Source of the DNA: Elephas maximus indicus
Taxonomy: Eukaryota > Chordata > Mammalia > Proboscidea > Elephantidae
Direction: 5' to 3'
DNA: 64,000 bases
NCBI RefSeq assembly: GCF_024166365.1
Contig: NC_064832.1
Coordinates: 44,606,249 to 44,670,248, forward strand
The position numbers and the translations under genes were made by a program. Shown piece after piece: positions 11,641 through 22,635 of the stretch. Below the pieces are notes generated by a model that worked only from the letters and a program-made list of their open reading frames with translations, searched no databases and was not told where the DNA came from. How positions within the stretch are numbered: the stretch's first letter is position 1; the number at the start of each line of letters is the position of its first letter.

Positions 11641-12082
11641 TCTGCTGATTTACAACTAAAACTTATAGCAATATGGTTTGAGAAAGAGAAGCTACTGGAT
11701 TTTCAACCTGTCAAGGCTCCAAATTACGTGATATTTAGCAAAATAACTTTCAGGTTATAGACCAACTATGCTTCTTTTAGCAGAATGTATTGTCTTCTAG
11801 CTCCATTTGAAGACTGGCTAATTCTAGCTGAGTACTCGTCTTTTTTCAAGGACTTTACTAAAAGTGGAAAGAAATGGACAACTCAGACCAACATTTTAAA
11901 ATTTTAAACTATCCATTCTAATGCTGCTGCTTTTGACTCTATCCAAAAATATTATGACATGATTCCCATTATATAACAAGCATCATCAGTTTTCCAGATG
12001 CAGTATGGGACTCCTTGATGCTTGCTACCCATCCGCTCCTATTATTCCAAGGTCATATATTTTTGGTTATTTTATGTATAGC
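11641..12082. other. Unassigned DNA
   Basis: Nothing recognisable; no open frame of note. Confidence 0.5.
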
Positions 12083-12093
12083 AGTGGACTTTT

Positions 12094-12259
12094 GGAAACC
12101 CTGGTGGCATAGCAGTTAAGAACTATGGCTGCTAATCAAAAGGTTGGCAGTTCAAAACCACCAGGTGCTTCTTGGAAACTCTGTGGGGCAGTTCTACTCT
12201 ATCCTATAGGGTTGCTATGAGTCAGAATTGACTTGATGGCAACTGGTTTGGTTTGGTTT
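12094..12259 (+). mobile_element. AfroSINE with perfect 11-bp target duplication
   Basis: Clean copy: 'ggaaaccctggtggcatagcagttaag' head, 'aaggttggcagttcaaaacc' B-box-like segment, 'ggggcagttctactc', and the 3' signature 'gggttgctatgagtcagaattgac' with a 'ggtttggtttggttta' tail. The duplication 'agtggactttt' is at 12083-12093 and 12260-12270 with no mismatch, which suggests a comparatively young insertion. Confidence 0.95.
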
Positions 12260-12270
12260 AGTGGACTTTT

Positions 12271-13377
12271 AGGTTCTAAGTTTTTGTTGGAATTAACGTC
12301 ATCCGTGAGTTTCAAAACGTAAGAAGTAATAGCAGATTAAATAATAAAAAAGTCTATTTTTCCCTGGCCCTGAAAAGAGCTGGATGTGGCCATGCAAATA
12401 CTTTACACCACTGCAAAAGTATGAGGACAGGCACCTTTAATCTTGTATCTCCACTTGGCAAAGATTTCATTTCTAAGGTCATATCTGGGTTCAAAACGAT
12501 TGCAAATCCCCATGACTGCACCCACACTCTACTTGAAAGGAGTAAGAAAAAATACTCTCTAACGTTTAAAACACTTCCTGAAAGTTAGAGACAGCACTTC
12601 TACTTGTCTCTCAGGGAAGGAGATGGTTAAAAATCTATTCTAACTCAAAGAAAGAAAGAGGGTAAGTGACCTGTTTCAATTTCACTTCATGCAAGTTAAC
12701 TGTAGACCTCTTGCTATCAGCAGAGTTTGTGTCTCTGAAAAACTTTCTGTAGGACAACTTGTTTGTTTCAGATTGTTTATAAGAAGCAAACATAAAATCT
12801 GCAGATTTATGGAGAATGGCTCCCTGGAAAATGTCACTGGAGCTCAATCAGTATCTAAACATAAGATGGAAATGTTCCATGACTGAAATGGCTCTCTCCT
12901 GTGTAGTAATGTAGTTGAATAGGTCACTTAGATATCTCGTATGTTAGGACCAAAGTGAGACTGAAGTAATAAGAAAGAGCTTGGGAAGTCACGTGAGAAG
13001 TCCTGGACCATCCTTTGAGAAATGTCTTGTGATTCTGTGTGCTTGAAATTATTCGTAAAGATAACACTGGGTAAGATTTCTGACGTGTTTGAGATTAATC
13101 TGGCAAATGAATGCTTTTTAATAGTCCATTCTTTTTGGTCAGTACTTAGTCACATTAGCCACATACAGCGGCAAATTAGATTAAAATATAATTTTATTCT
13201 GAAGAACACTGAGTCCAGATAAAAATAAGGGGTTCTTATTTTACCTTAATAAAAGCAGATGACTATCATTGTGAGACAACTGAAAATTGCTGTTATTCAC
13301 CTCTAAGTGTTTATCCTATATAAACTCTTATAAATATGCATCAATGACATATAAAATGTCACAGGAGAAAAGAACTG
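12271..13377. other. Unassigned DNA
   Basis: No recognised gene or repeat. Open frames here (65-70 codons, on both strands) overlap each other and have no motifs. Confidence 0.5.
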
Positions 13378-13480
13378 ACAATTCGCTCCCATAAAGTTTA
13401 CAGCCTAGAAAACCCTGTGGGGCAGTTCTATTCGCTCCTATAGGGTTGCTATGAGTTGGAATTGACTCCATGGCATACAA
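13378..13480 (+). mobile_element. AfroSINE 3' half
   Basis: Begins within the extended middle ('gctcccataaagtttacagcctag'), then 'gggcagttctattcgctcc' and 'gggttgctatgagttggaattgactcc'. The tRNA-like head is missing. Confidence 0.8.
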
Positions 13481-13535
13481 CTACAAAAACTAATATAAAT
13501 GTATACACACATATACATACATATATCTAAAAAAA

Positions 13536-13662
13536 ATCTATCTATATCTATATCATCTATATCTGTATCATCTATGTCTATGTCTATATCTATGTCTATA
13601 TCTATATCATCTATATCTATATATCTATCTATATCTATGCCTATGCCTATACCTATACCTAC
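13536..13662. repeat. (TATCTA)n-type microsatellite
   Basis: About 125 bp of imperfect 6-bp repeats (tatcta, tgtcta, tatcat and, at the end, tgccta and taccta). It lies between two same-direction AfroSINEs. The repetitive open frames here (poly Ile-Asp on one strand, Ser-Ile-Ser-Met on the other) are translations of the repeat and not proteins. Confidence 0.95.
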
Positions 13663-13664
13663 TA

Positions 13665-13812
13665 GGAGCCCTGGGGGCATAGCAGTTAAGAGCCCAGATG
13701 ATAACTAAAATATCGGCAGTACGAATCCAACAGCTGCTCCTCGGAAACCCTATGGGCAAGTTCTGCTCTGTCCTATAGGTTCTGTACGAGTCAGAACTGA
13801 CTCAACAGCACA
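13665..13812 (+). mobile_element. AfroSINE
   Basis: Starts 'ggagccctgggggcatagcagttaag', contains 'atcggcagtacgaatcc' (B-box-like) and ends 'ctgtacgagtcagaactgactcaacagc'. It directly follows the microsatellite. Confidence 0.88.
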
Positions 13813-13832
13813 TAACAAAAACAACAACATGA

Positions 13833-13973
13833 ACAAAAAACCAAACTGGTTGCTGTTGAGTTGATTATGATTCATAGCAACACTATAGGACAAAATAAAA
13901 CTGCCCCATAGAGCTTCCAAGGGGCACCTGGTGGATTCAAACTGCTGACCCTCTGGTTAGCAACCAAACTCTG
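13833..13973 (-). mobile_element. AfroSINE, opposite to its neighbour
   Basis: The plus strand reads 'aaccaaactggttgctgttgag' and then 'aactgccccatagagcttccaagg', 'gtggattcaaactgctgacc', 'ggttagcaacc': the inverted SINE. The tRNA-like head is truncated at the following TA/TG microsatellite. With the previous copy it makes a tail-to-tail inverted pair about 20 bp apart. Confidence 0.85.
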
Positions 13974-14030
13974 TGTATATATATATGTATATGTGTGTGT
14001 GCACACACACACACATATATGTATGAGTAT
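13974..14030. repeat. (TA)n(TG)n(CA)n microsatellite
   Basis: A TA run, a TG run, 'gcacacacacacaca' and another TA run. The alternating purine-pyrimidine sequence is partly self-complementary. It separates the inverted SINE from the 5' end of the RTE element. Confidence 0.9.
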
Positions 14031-14187
14031 CCTCCCGTGCCTGTCAGTTTGTCGTACCGTGGGGGCGCCAGTGTTGCTGTGATGCTGGAAGCTATGCCAC
14101 CAATATTCAAATACCAGCATGCTCACCCATGGTGGACAGGCTTTGACTGAGCTTCCAGGAAGAAGGACTTGGCAGTCTATTTCTGAA

Positions 14188-14204
14188 AAAAAAAAAAAAA
14201 AAAC
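14188..14204. repeat. A-rich run inside the RTE 5' region
   Basis: A run of 17-18 A between 'ctatttctga' and 'ctagccactg'. Other RTE copies show only a short A stretch here, so it is probably a slippage expansion. Confidence 0.7.
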
Positions 14205-14523
14205 TAGCCACTGAAAATCTTGTGGATAGCAGTGGAACATTGTCTGATATAGTGCCCGAAAGATGAGCCCCTCAGGTTGGAAGGCACTCATAATAAAACT
14301 GAGGAAGCTCTGCCTCCTCAAAGTAGAGTCAACCTTAATGATGTGGATGGAGTCAAGCTTTTGGGACCCTCATTTGCTGATGTGGCACGTCTTAAAATGA
14401 GAAGAAACAGCTACAAATATTTATTAATAATAGAAACTCAGAATGTAATAAGTATGAATCTGTACAAATTAGAAATCATCAAAAATGAAATGGAATGCAT
14501 AAACATCGACATCCTAGGCATAA

Positions 14524-14692
14524 ACAAAAAACCAAACCTGTTGCCATCGAGTTAATTCCCACTCATAGTGACCCTAAGTGACAGAGGAGAATTGCCGCAT
14601 AGAGTTAGCAAGGAGTGCCTGGTGGATTTGAACTGCTGAACTTTTGGTTAGCAGACATAGCTCTTAACCACCATGCCACCAGGGCTTCCAAT
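14524..14692 (-). mobile_element. AfroSINE inserted in the RTE, perfect 13-bp duplication
   Basis: Inverted AfroSINE: A-rich tail 'caaaaaaccaaacctg', 'ttgccatcgagttaattccc', 'gaattgccgcatagag', 'ggtggatttgaactgctg', 'ccaccatgccaccagggcttcc'. The target duplication 'atcctaggcataa' is at 14511-14523 and 14693-14705 with no mismatch. Removing the SINE and one duplicate restores a continuous endonuclease-region reading, so the insertion came after the RTE copy. Confidence 0.97.
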
Positions 14693-17415
14693 ATCCTAGG
14701 CATAAGTGAGCTAAAATGAACTGGTGTTGGCCATTTTGAATTGAACAATCATATGGTCTACTATCTATGCTGGGAATGACAAATTGAAGAGGAATGGCAT
14801 TGCATTCATCATCAAAAAGAATATCTCAGGATCTAAAGTACAGCACTGTCAGTGATACGATAAAATCCATACCCTACGAGGAAGACCAGTTAATATGACT
14901 TTTATTTAAATTTATGCACCAACCACTAAGACCAAAGATGAAGAAATCGAAGATTTTTACCAGCTTCTACAGTCTGAAATTGACTAAAAATGCAAAATCA
15001 GGGTGCATTGCTAATTACTGGTGATTAGAACGCGAAAGTTAGAAACAAAGACAAAGAATCGGTAGTTGGGAAATATGGTTTTGGTGACTGAAATAATGCC
15101 AGAGATTGTATGACTGAATTTTGCAAGACAAAAGACTTCTTCATTGTAAATATCTTTTTTCAACAACATAGGTGGCAACTATACATGTGGGCCTTGCCAG
15201 ATGGAATACAAAAAAATCAAATCGACTATATTTGTGAAAGAGGCAATGGAAACGCTCAACATCATCAGTCAGAACAAGGCAAGTGGCCAACTTCGGAACA
15301 GAACATTAATTGCTCATATGCAAGTTCAAGTTGAAGCTGAAGAAAATTGGAACAAGTCCATGAGAGCCAAAGTATGGCCTTGCATATATCCCACCTGAAT
15401 TTAGAGACCATCTCAAGAATAGATGTGAGTAATTGAATACTAATAACAAAAGACCAGAAGAGTTGTGGGATGACATCAAAGATACCATACATGAATAAAG
15501 TGAAAGTTCATTAAAATGAGGGGAAAGAAAGTTAAGAACAAAATGGGTGTCAGAAGAGACTCTGAAACTTGCTCTCTAATGTCAAGTAAGCTAAAGAAAA
15601 AGGAAGAAATGATGAAGATTTCAAAGGGCACCTCGAGAAGACAAAGTAAAGTATTATAATGACATATGCAAAGACCTGGAGGTAGAAAACAAAAAGGAAA
15701 GAACACACTCATTATTTCTCAAGCTGAAAGGATTGAAGAAAAAACTCAAGCCTCAAATTGGAATATTAAAGGATTCTATGGGCAAAATACTGAATAATGC
15801 AGGAAGCATCAAAAGAAGATGGAGGAAATACAAAGTCACTGTACCGAAAAGAATTGGTCAGTGTTCAGTCATTTCAGGAGGTGGTATATGTTCAAGAACC
15901 AATGACACATAAGGAAGAAGTCCAAGCTGCACTGAAGATACTGGCAAAAAACAAGGCTCCAGGAACTGATGGAATGCCAATGAAGATGTTTCAACACATG
16001 GATACAGCACTGAATGTGCTTACCTGTCTATGCCAAGAATTTTGAAGACAGCCACCTGGCCAACCAACTGGAAGAGATGCATATTTATGCCTAATCCTAA
16101 GCATGATGCTCCAACAGAATGTGGAAATTATTGAACAGTATTATTAATATCATACACAAGTAAATTTTGCCGAAGACCATTCAAAAGTGGTGGCAGCAGT
16201 ATATCTACAAGGAACTGCCAGAAGTTCAAGCCCAATTCAGAAGAGGACATGGAACTAGGGGTATCATCGCTGATGTCACATGGATCCTGGCTAAAAGCTG
16301 AGAATTCCAGAATGATGTTTATCTGTATTTTATTGACTGTGCAAAGGCATTCAAATAACAAATTATGGATAACATTGTGAAGAATGGGAAATCCAGATCA
16401 CTTAATTGTGCTCATGAGGAAACTGTACATAGATAGACTAACAGGCAGTTCAAACAGAACAAGGAGATGCTGTGTGGTTTCAAGTCAGAAAGGTGTGCAT
16501 CATGGTTGTATCCTTTCACAATACTTATTCAGTCTGTATGCTGAGCAAATAACCCAAGAAGCTAGGTTTTTATGAAGATGAATGGGGCATCAGGATTGGA
16601 GGAAGACTCATTAACATCTTGTGTTGTGCAGATAACAAAACCTTGCTCCCTGAAAGAGAAGAGGACTTGAAGCACTTACTGGTGAAGATAAAAAAACTAT
16701 AGCCTCAGTATAGATTACACCTCAATACAAAGAAAAAAAAAAATCCTCATAACTGGACCAGTAAGTGACATCATGATAAATGGAGAAAAGACTGAAGTTA
16801 TCAAGGATTTCATTTTATCTGGATCCACAATCAACTTTCATGAAGCTGCAGTCAAGAAATCAAAAGATGCATTGCATTGGGCAAATCTGCTGCAAAAGGT
16901 CTGTTTCAAGTGTTAACAAGCAAAGATGTCAATTTAAGGACCAATGTGCTCCTGACACAAGCCATGCTGTTTTCAATCACATAATATGCATGCAAAAGCT
17001 GGACTATGAATAGGGAAGGCTAAAGAAGAATTGAAGACTTTGAGTTATGGTGTCGGTGAAGAATATTGAATATACCATGGGCTGCCAGAAGAACGAACAA
17101 ATCTGTTTTGGAAGAAGTACAGCCATAATGCTCCTTAGAAACAAGGATGGGGGGACTAAGTCTCACATACTTTAGATGTGTTATCAGGAGGGACCAGTCC
17201 CTGGGCAAGGACATCATGCTTGGTAAAGTAGAGGGTCAACAGAAAAAGAAGGAAACCCTCAACGAGATGAATTGACACAGTGGCTTCAACAATGTGTTCA
17301 AGCATAATACCCATTGTGAGGATGGTGCAGGACCCAGTAGTGTTTCGTTCTGTTGTAAATAGGGTCACTATGAGTTGGAATCAACTGGAAGGCACCTAAC
17401 AACAATAACAACAAC

Positions 17416-17490
17416 ATGTATATGTATATGTGTGCATGTGTATATGCATATATATGTACATGTATATGTGTATATGCATTTTTTCCTTTG
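17416..17490. repeat. TA/TG-rich microsatellite at the RTE 3' end
   Basis: 'tgtatatg'-type units begin directly after the RTE terminal CAA repeats and run about 75 bp. RTE elements end in short tandem repeats, which probably seeded this array. Confidence 0.85.
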
Positions 17491-18557
17491 TATATATATT
17501 TCATAATTAAGCTTATAAGAAAAAGATAAATTACATCTTTTTGCTCCAAAAAGTATATTGGTGCTAAATTGTGTCATCTTAAAACAGCACAGTTCTTTAT
17601 TTTTTGGTACCATCTGTCTTTTTCCTCGGTTGTTTCACCAGGATCCATCTTTCGTAAGTGCTATTCCTGTGACAACTTTGTCACGTGACTGGTCCAACAT
17701 AAGTTATTTAATGCATTCCTTCATCTGCTCTGTGTTCTTGGTGTCTTGATACTTTAAGTCATGAAATTCCAAAATGGGTTGTAAGTGCCACAGTCTCTGC
17801 TCCTGGGGACCAACAGTAATTTGTGCATTAGTCTTTAGGTTGTCATTTTCCTGACAGTGTAGTCCATAGGAAGATTGAAGTCTCTGTTGTTTTGCTCCCT
17901 TGCCTACAAAGTTCACAGGGACCTGTTGCAGTGGTACAGAGGGTTCACCGTGGTCCACAGCTTTGTGATCACTGGGATCAGAGACTTCAGCAGGTCCTCC
18001 CAAGTTCACTCAGGCCAGAGATTCTTTTTCATTTTTAAATTATCTCCAATGGCCAAGGTATGTCCAGAAAATGCCCTCTTATTATTGGGGCAGGACGATC
18101 CATAGGTGGTGACTAGATTTGCTCTTCTGGTGCCAACTGTCTCCTCCCAGTCTATAGCAGAGCCTATGACTTCGCTCACATCATGATCGAACATCTAAAG
18201 AGAGCTGGGACTCAGGATTGCAGTAGACAGGGAAGGGCAGTAGGCATGCATTCCCGATGTTCAGACTGTCTTCCAGAACCTTTCCCTCTATCCATCATTT
18301 TTTAGTGATGAATATAGCATGTGTAATATGGTTCTATTTTTATAACAATGTATCTGTTAGTCTATATGAATAAATGTATAAAAAGATACATAGTTGACTT
18401 AATGTCATTTATTTTTATTGTTGGAAGTTAGTATTAGGGCTGATTTTTTTTTAACTTAATTTTTGTACTTTCCTATATTTCCTTAATTATTTAAATAATA
18501 ATATAATCTTAAAAAATTATGTGTTTTTTCTAATCCCTTAAAAAAAGAAAGCAATAT
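17491..18557. other. Unassigned block, visibly more GC-rich at 17640-18300
   Basis: No family recognised. The part at 17640-18300 is clearly less AT-rich than its surroundings. On the minus strand two adjoining open frames lie there: 101 codons at 17704-18009 and 62 codons at 18006-18194. The translations are of ordinary composition and not low-complexity. I cannot match them to a known protein or a retroelement. It could be an old processed pseudogene or an internal piece of a retroelement; chance is also possible. I do not call a gene. Confidence 0.4.
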
Positions 18558-19060
18558 GTTGTTGTTGTTGTTAGGTGTCATCGAGTTAGTTCCAACTCAT
18601 AGTGACCCTAGGCACAACAGAACGAAACACTGCCCGGTCCTGCACCATACTTAGAATCATTGTTATGCTTCAGCACATTATTGCACCCACTGTATCAATC
18701 CATCTTTTTGAGGGTCTTCCTCTTTTCTGCTGACCCTGTACTCTATGGAGCATGGATGTCCTTCTCCAGGGACTGATCCCTCCTAACAATGTGTCCAAAT
18801 TATGTAAGATGCAGTCTCACCATCCTTGCTTCTAAGAAGAGCTCTGGTTATACCTCTTCCAAGACAGATGTTTGTTTTCCTGACAGTCCATGGTTTATTC
18901 AACATTCTTCGCCAGCACCACAATTGAAAGTCATCAATTCTTCTTTAGTCTTCTTTATTCATTGTCCAACTCTCACATGCATATGATGTGATTGAAAATA
19001 TCATGGCTTGGGTCAGGCACACCTTAGTCTTCAAGGTGACATCTTTGCTTTTCAGCACTT
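18558..19060 (-). mobile_element. RTE LINE, 3' end fragment
   Basis: Begins with the inverted terminal repeat '(gtt)n' and 'aggtgtcatcgagttagttcc', then runs through the inverted C-terminal region ('gtatactctatgg...', 'gacagatgtttg', 'cattgtccaactctcacatgc') to 'gtgacatctttgcttttcagc'. It is 5'-truncated, as is usual for target-primed insertions. Confidence 0.93.
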
Positions 19061-21230
19061 ATATACCCTATGAAAACACAGATTTAAGACAATTGATCTG
19101 TAAATAATTGCCCTAACACACACCTACAAGGTATTCCTGAGATGTCAGGGTCTACCTCATACTTTGTTGGCTGCTTAACAGATTTAAACATTATTTTTGA
19201 AGAGTCTGCATTAGAAAAAAAAGCTTACTGTCTCCTGTACTCACACATTTCTATGTAACTAGCTTATCAACAATAACAACAAGACCAAAACTATACTTCA
19301 CCTTAAGCACAGCATGTTACATAAGCCTCTTTTGTAAAACATAAACATAAAATAATATGATCAATATCAATGGATAGATTCACAAGTCAATAAAATGTTG
19401 AAACCTAATACTGCTGGACTACATTTCTGTTTAACAAAATCTAGATTATCTAATAAATTGGTTTTTCTGTCAGCATGCACCTTTACAACCACATTACACA
19501 ACAGACTTCTGGAAGAAGCTAAAGTTCTTGTCAGTTAACACAGAATCTGTGTGCCTTAAAGATCAAAGGCTTATCTGCACTTGCATCTAGAGGGAATATA
19601 AAGTTAAAGCTTTATATTCACTCTCCATGCTTAAGAAGGGCATACATACTGCAGTGTGACGTGTCCAATTCTCTGCACACAATTATAGTAAAAAAAACAA
19701 TTACAGTAGCTAACGTGAATTGACTGTCTTGTTTTCTTTGGCTCAAATGAATAACTAATAGTGTTCTTCATAATACAATATGATTAGTCATCTTTAATTA
19801 AGTGAATAAATTGACTAATAGGAATCTTCCTAGTGATCACTCTCTGGAAAAGTGAATTAATCCATGGGTACACTTCAGTCTTGCCCTCAAAAGAGGCCAC
19901 TCATACTTTCCACACTGGCTCCCATGTTGAGTGCCCTGCAGGTAAGGTAAACATTCATCTTGCTATGAAATAATTATTCCAAAGCCTGCATAATTTAAAA
20001 GATTATAAATCCAGTAATGAGTATAAAAGACTTTCAAAATTAAAGCCAAATAATCAGGCTATTAAATGCTTAGAATTTCTTCCTAGCCAGGCTACTAATT
20101 TATTAACATTGAACATTTCTTTAAAAAAAAAAAAAATCAAACGTATTTTTAAAAATGCATTTTATTATATTACTTTTGAATTAATCATTTTATAATTAAG
20201 AGTAATCCTCATAAACCAATCCAAGTATACAAAGATTTTTAGACAGGCAATCATGGAATGTGTCAGAGTTAGGCTACAGAAAATTCTTTTAAAAAGGGAC
20301 AAAAGATGTTTATTTTCTTTGATCATTTGTCATAATGTAATGACTTTATAAATGTGGTAAAATTCAAATTTGAAATCTGTAGTTATCAAATCAGCTGAAA
20401 TTAAAGGAAGAGAAGGAAACATAAATCTCGAACAGTGCTCTCAGAAATATATTAAAACCATCTCGCCCTTGGGACAACTCATAATGAAAGACATAGGGCT
20501 GTACTTCTTAGTGTCACATCTGAGGACACAGCCACAGAATGCACGTAGGATGTTTTGCACTCGGTCTGCAATATAGCTAACAGCCCTGCCCCTAGCCCTT
20601 ATATTTTCCAAACAATAAATTTCACAGGATCTAAGAAAAGTGAAAGTCATGTATTTCTAATTTTCCCACCGGACTGTGAGGCAACTTCCAGGTGTGGTTT
20701 TTGCATTTTTGAAGTTGTTGGGAGCAGAAAAAAAAAGAATACTTTTATAGAGCTTATCATTTCATTTTGTATTCTGGCTTTCAAGAATTTGCTGTTTCCA
20801 CTGTAAGTGTTGTATATGCTTATGGCATGTACAGTAATTCACTCTATCAGGTGTTATTTTCCCAAATTGGATGAATAATAAATAGTTAGGGAACATAACT
20901 TTCTCAGGATGACTCAAGTGGTAATTCACACAAGTTATTTATGGTCTTAAAGCTCATGCACTTAAAATTTATGACAAATGGAATTCATCAATAGCTCAGT
21001 GTATTTAACATGCCATGGCTAGCTATGATCATAGAGGAAAAGACTATTTCCATTATCTATGTATTTGAGAGAGCTGTTTATTTTGCATGAACACAACATT
21101 TGGTTCTTTGTATTTTAGAAAGTGAAGTGCAAGTCAATTTTTATATCTTCTATTTAAAAAAAAAAAAATCTTGAGGTAATATTTACACTCTGAGAACAGA
21201 TGTAACCTCTAAACTAAAAAAAGAAGAAAA
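19061..21230. other. Unassigned AT-rich DNA
   Basis: About 2.2 kb without a recognised gene or repeat, apart from A or T runs (near 20122 and 21156). Open frames of 68-83 codons overlap on both strands and look random. Confidence 0.5.
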
Positions 21231-21234
21231 AAAA

Positions 21235-21403
21235 ACCATTGCCATTGAGTTGATTCTGACTCAAATGGTTTGAGTCCCCCTGAGGCACTTTGCAAGAAAG
21301 GCCTGGTGATCTACTTCCAAAAAATCAGTCATTGAAAATCCTATGGAACACTGTTCTACTCTGACACATCGATTTCCATTAGTCAGAATCAACTCCATGC
21401 AGT
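21235..21403 (+). mobile_element. Chimeric AfroSINE with inverted head piece
   Basis: The first about 30 bp ('cattgccattgagttgattctgactca') is the inverted 3' end of an AfroSINE. From about 21264 the sequence switches to a plus-strand long-subfamily copy: 'gcaagaaaggcctggtgatctac', 'cagtcattgaaaatcc', 'ctgttctactctgac', 'ttagtcagaatcaactcc'. Either two insertions meet here or one insertion was rearranged. Confidence 0.75.
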
Positions 21404-21504
21404 TTTTATTTCATTATTTTTTGGTAATTGATGAAACAGCCAAGACAAAGTAAGTAAGTAAAGAAAGGAACGTAAGATAAAACCTTAATAAATATCCATA
21501 TATG

Positions 21505-21548
21505 GAATGTCATGAGTCCGAATCAACTCAATGGCAATGAGTAGAATA
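21505..21548 (+). mobile_element. AfroSINE/RTE 3'-end scrap
   Basis: 'gtcatgagtccgaatcaactcaatggcaatg' is the 3' signature shared by the AfroSINE and RTE. Too short to say which. Confidence 0.55.
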
Positions 21549-21590
21549 TAAAGGAGTTAAAGTTGTAAATACGTATGTTGAAAACCTAGG

Positions 21591-22635
21591 TATCTTAGTT
21601 ATCAAATGTTTCTGTAATAGAAATGCTACAAGTAGATGGATTTAACAAAGATAAATTTATTCTCTCACAGTCTAGAAGCCTAGAAGTCTGACTTCAGGGT
21701 GCCAGCTCCAGAGGAAGGCTTTCTCTCTCTATCAGCTCTGGGAGAATATCCTTGTCATGGATTGAATTATGTCTCCCCAAAAATGTATATATCAATTTGG
21801 CTGGGCCACGATTCCTGGTATTGTGTGATCTTCCTATATGTTATAAATTCTGTCTCTATGATGTTAATGTGGGGGGGATGGGATGCTGTTGTGTTAGTGA
21901 GACAGGCCTGAATCTATAAGATTGGATTGTGTTTTGAGGCAATTTCTTTAGAGATATAAAAGAGAGGAGCAAGCAGAGAGATGGGGGACCTCATACCACC
22001 AGGAAAGCAGCACTGAGAGCAGAGCTCATCCTCTGGACCCCGGGGTCTTTGTGCCTGAGGCTCCTTGACCAGGGGAAGATTGAGGACAAGGACTTTCCTC
22101 CAGAATGAACAGAGAGAGAAAGGCTTCCCCTGGAGCTGAGGCCCTGAATTTGAACTTTTAATGTACTTTACCAGGAGGAAACAAATTTCTCTTTGTTAAA
22201 GCCATCCACTTGTGGTATTTCTGTTACAGCAGCACTCGATGACTAAGACAGTCCTTATCATCAATCTCTTCTGGTTCAGGAGCTTCTCAGCACAAAGACA
22301 CTGGGTCCAAAGGATGCACACATCTCCTGGTTCTTCATTTTTGGTGGCATGAATTTCTTGTTTCTCTATTCCTCTCTCATATCAAAAGAGATTGACTCAA
22401 GATACAACTTATCTTGTAGATTGAGCTCTGCCTCATTAACATAACTGCCTCTAATCCTGATCATTAACATCAGAGAGGTTAGGATGTACAGCACATAGGA
22501 TAATCACATCAGTAGGTAGGGAAGGGCAGCAAGCATGCCTTCACATCAGATCACAAAATTGTGGACAACCACACAATACACATGGCCTAGCCAAGTTGAC
22601 ACACATTTTTGGGGGAGACAATTCAATCCACAATA
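21591..22635 (-). mobile_element. MLT1/MaLR-like LTR, split by a related LTR
   Basis: Inverted LTR. It starts 'tatcttagttatcaaatg' (inverted LTR end) with 'aaatttattctctcacagtctagaagcctagaag', and finishes 'gggggagacaattcaatccaca' (inverted 'tggattgaattgtctcccc' start). The two halves (21591-21752 and 22251-22635) are separated by a 498-bp LTR in the opposite direction that belongs to the same or a sister family. Confidence 0.78.
21753..22250 (+). mobile_element. Solo LTR inserted in a sister LTR, 5-bp duplication
   Basis: It begins 'tgtcatggattgaattatgtctcccc', ends 'gttacagcagcactcgatgactaagaca' and so has TG...CA ends. Flanking 5-mers are 'atcct' (21748-21752) and 'gtcct' (22251-22255), one mismatch, consistent with the 5-bp duplications of class III/MaLR LTRs. 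A polyadenylation-like segment ('ggaaacaaatttctctttg') lies near the 3' end. No internal coding region adjoins it. Confidence 0.82.

Larger units (their letters stand above)
14032..17415 (+). mobile_element. Near-full-length, inactivated RTE (BovB-like) LINE
   Basis: About 3.4 kb from the element's 5' region ('gtcagtttgtcgtaccg') to its 3' end ('gtcactatgagttggaatcaac...cacctaacaacaataac'). In order: a 5' region; an endonuclease-type segment (about 14400-15150), broken by a SINE; a linker; and a reverse transcriptase (about 15800-16800). The reverse transcriptase shows the motif K-N-K-A-P-G-T-D-G near 15950-15975, then G-C-I-L-S-x-Y-L-F near 16500-16530. The catalytic box, expected Y-A-D-D, reads C-A-D-N at 16625-16636. 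Stops and frameshifts occur throughout; the longest surviving in-frame piece is 82 codons (15797-16045). In life such an element encodes one polyprotein that nicks DNA and copies its own RNA into it. This copy cannot do so. Confidence 0.92.

Noticed and set aside
13438..13708. Repetitive Ile-Asp and Ser-Ile proteins
   Set aside because: Direct translations of a hexanucleotide microsatellite and SINE ends on the two strands.
13872..14321. 149-codon minus-strand frame
   Set aside because: Runs through an inverted SINE, a microsatellite and the RTE 5' region; no coding meaning.
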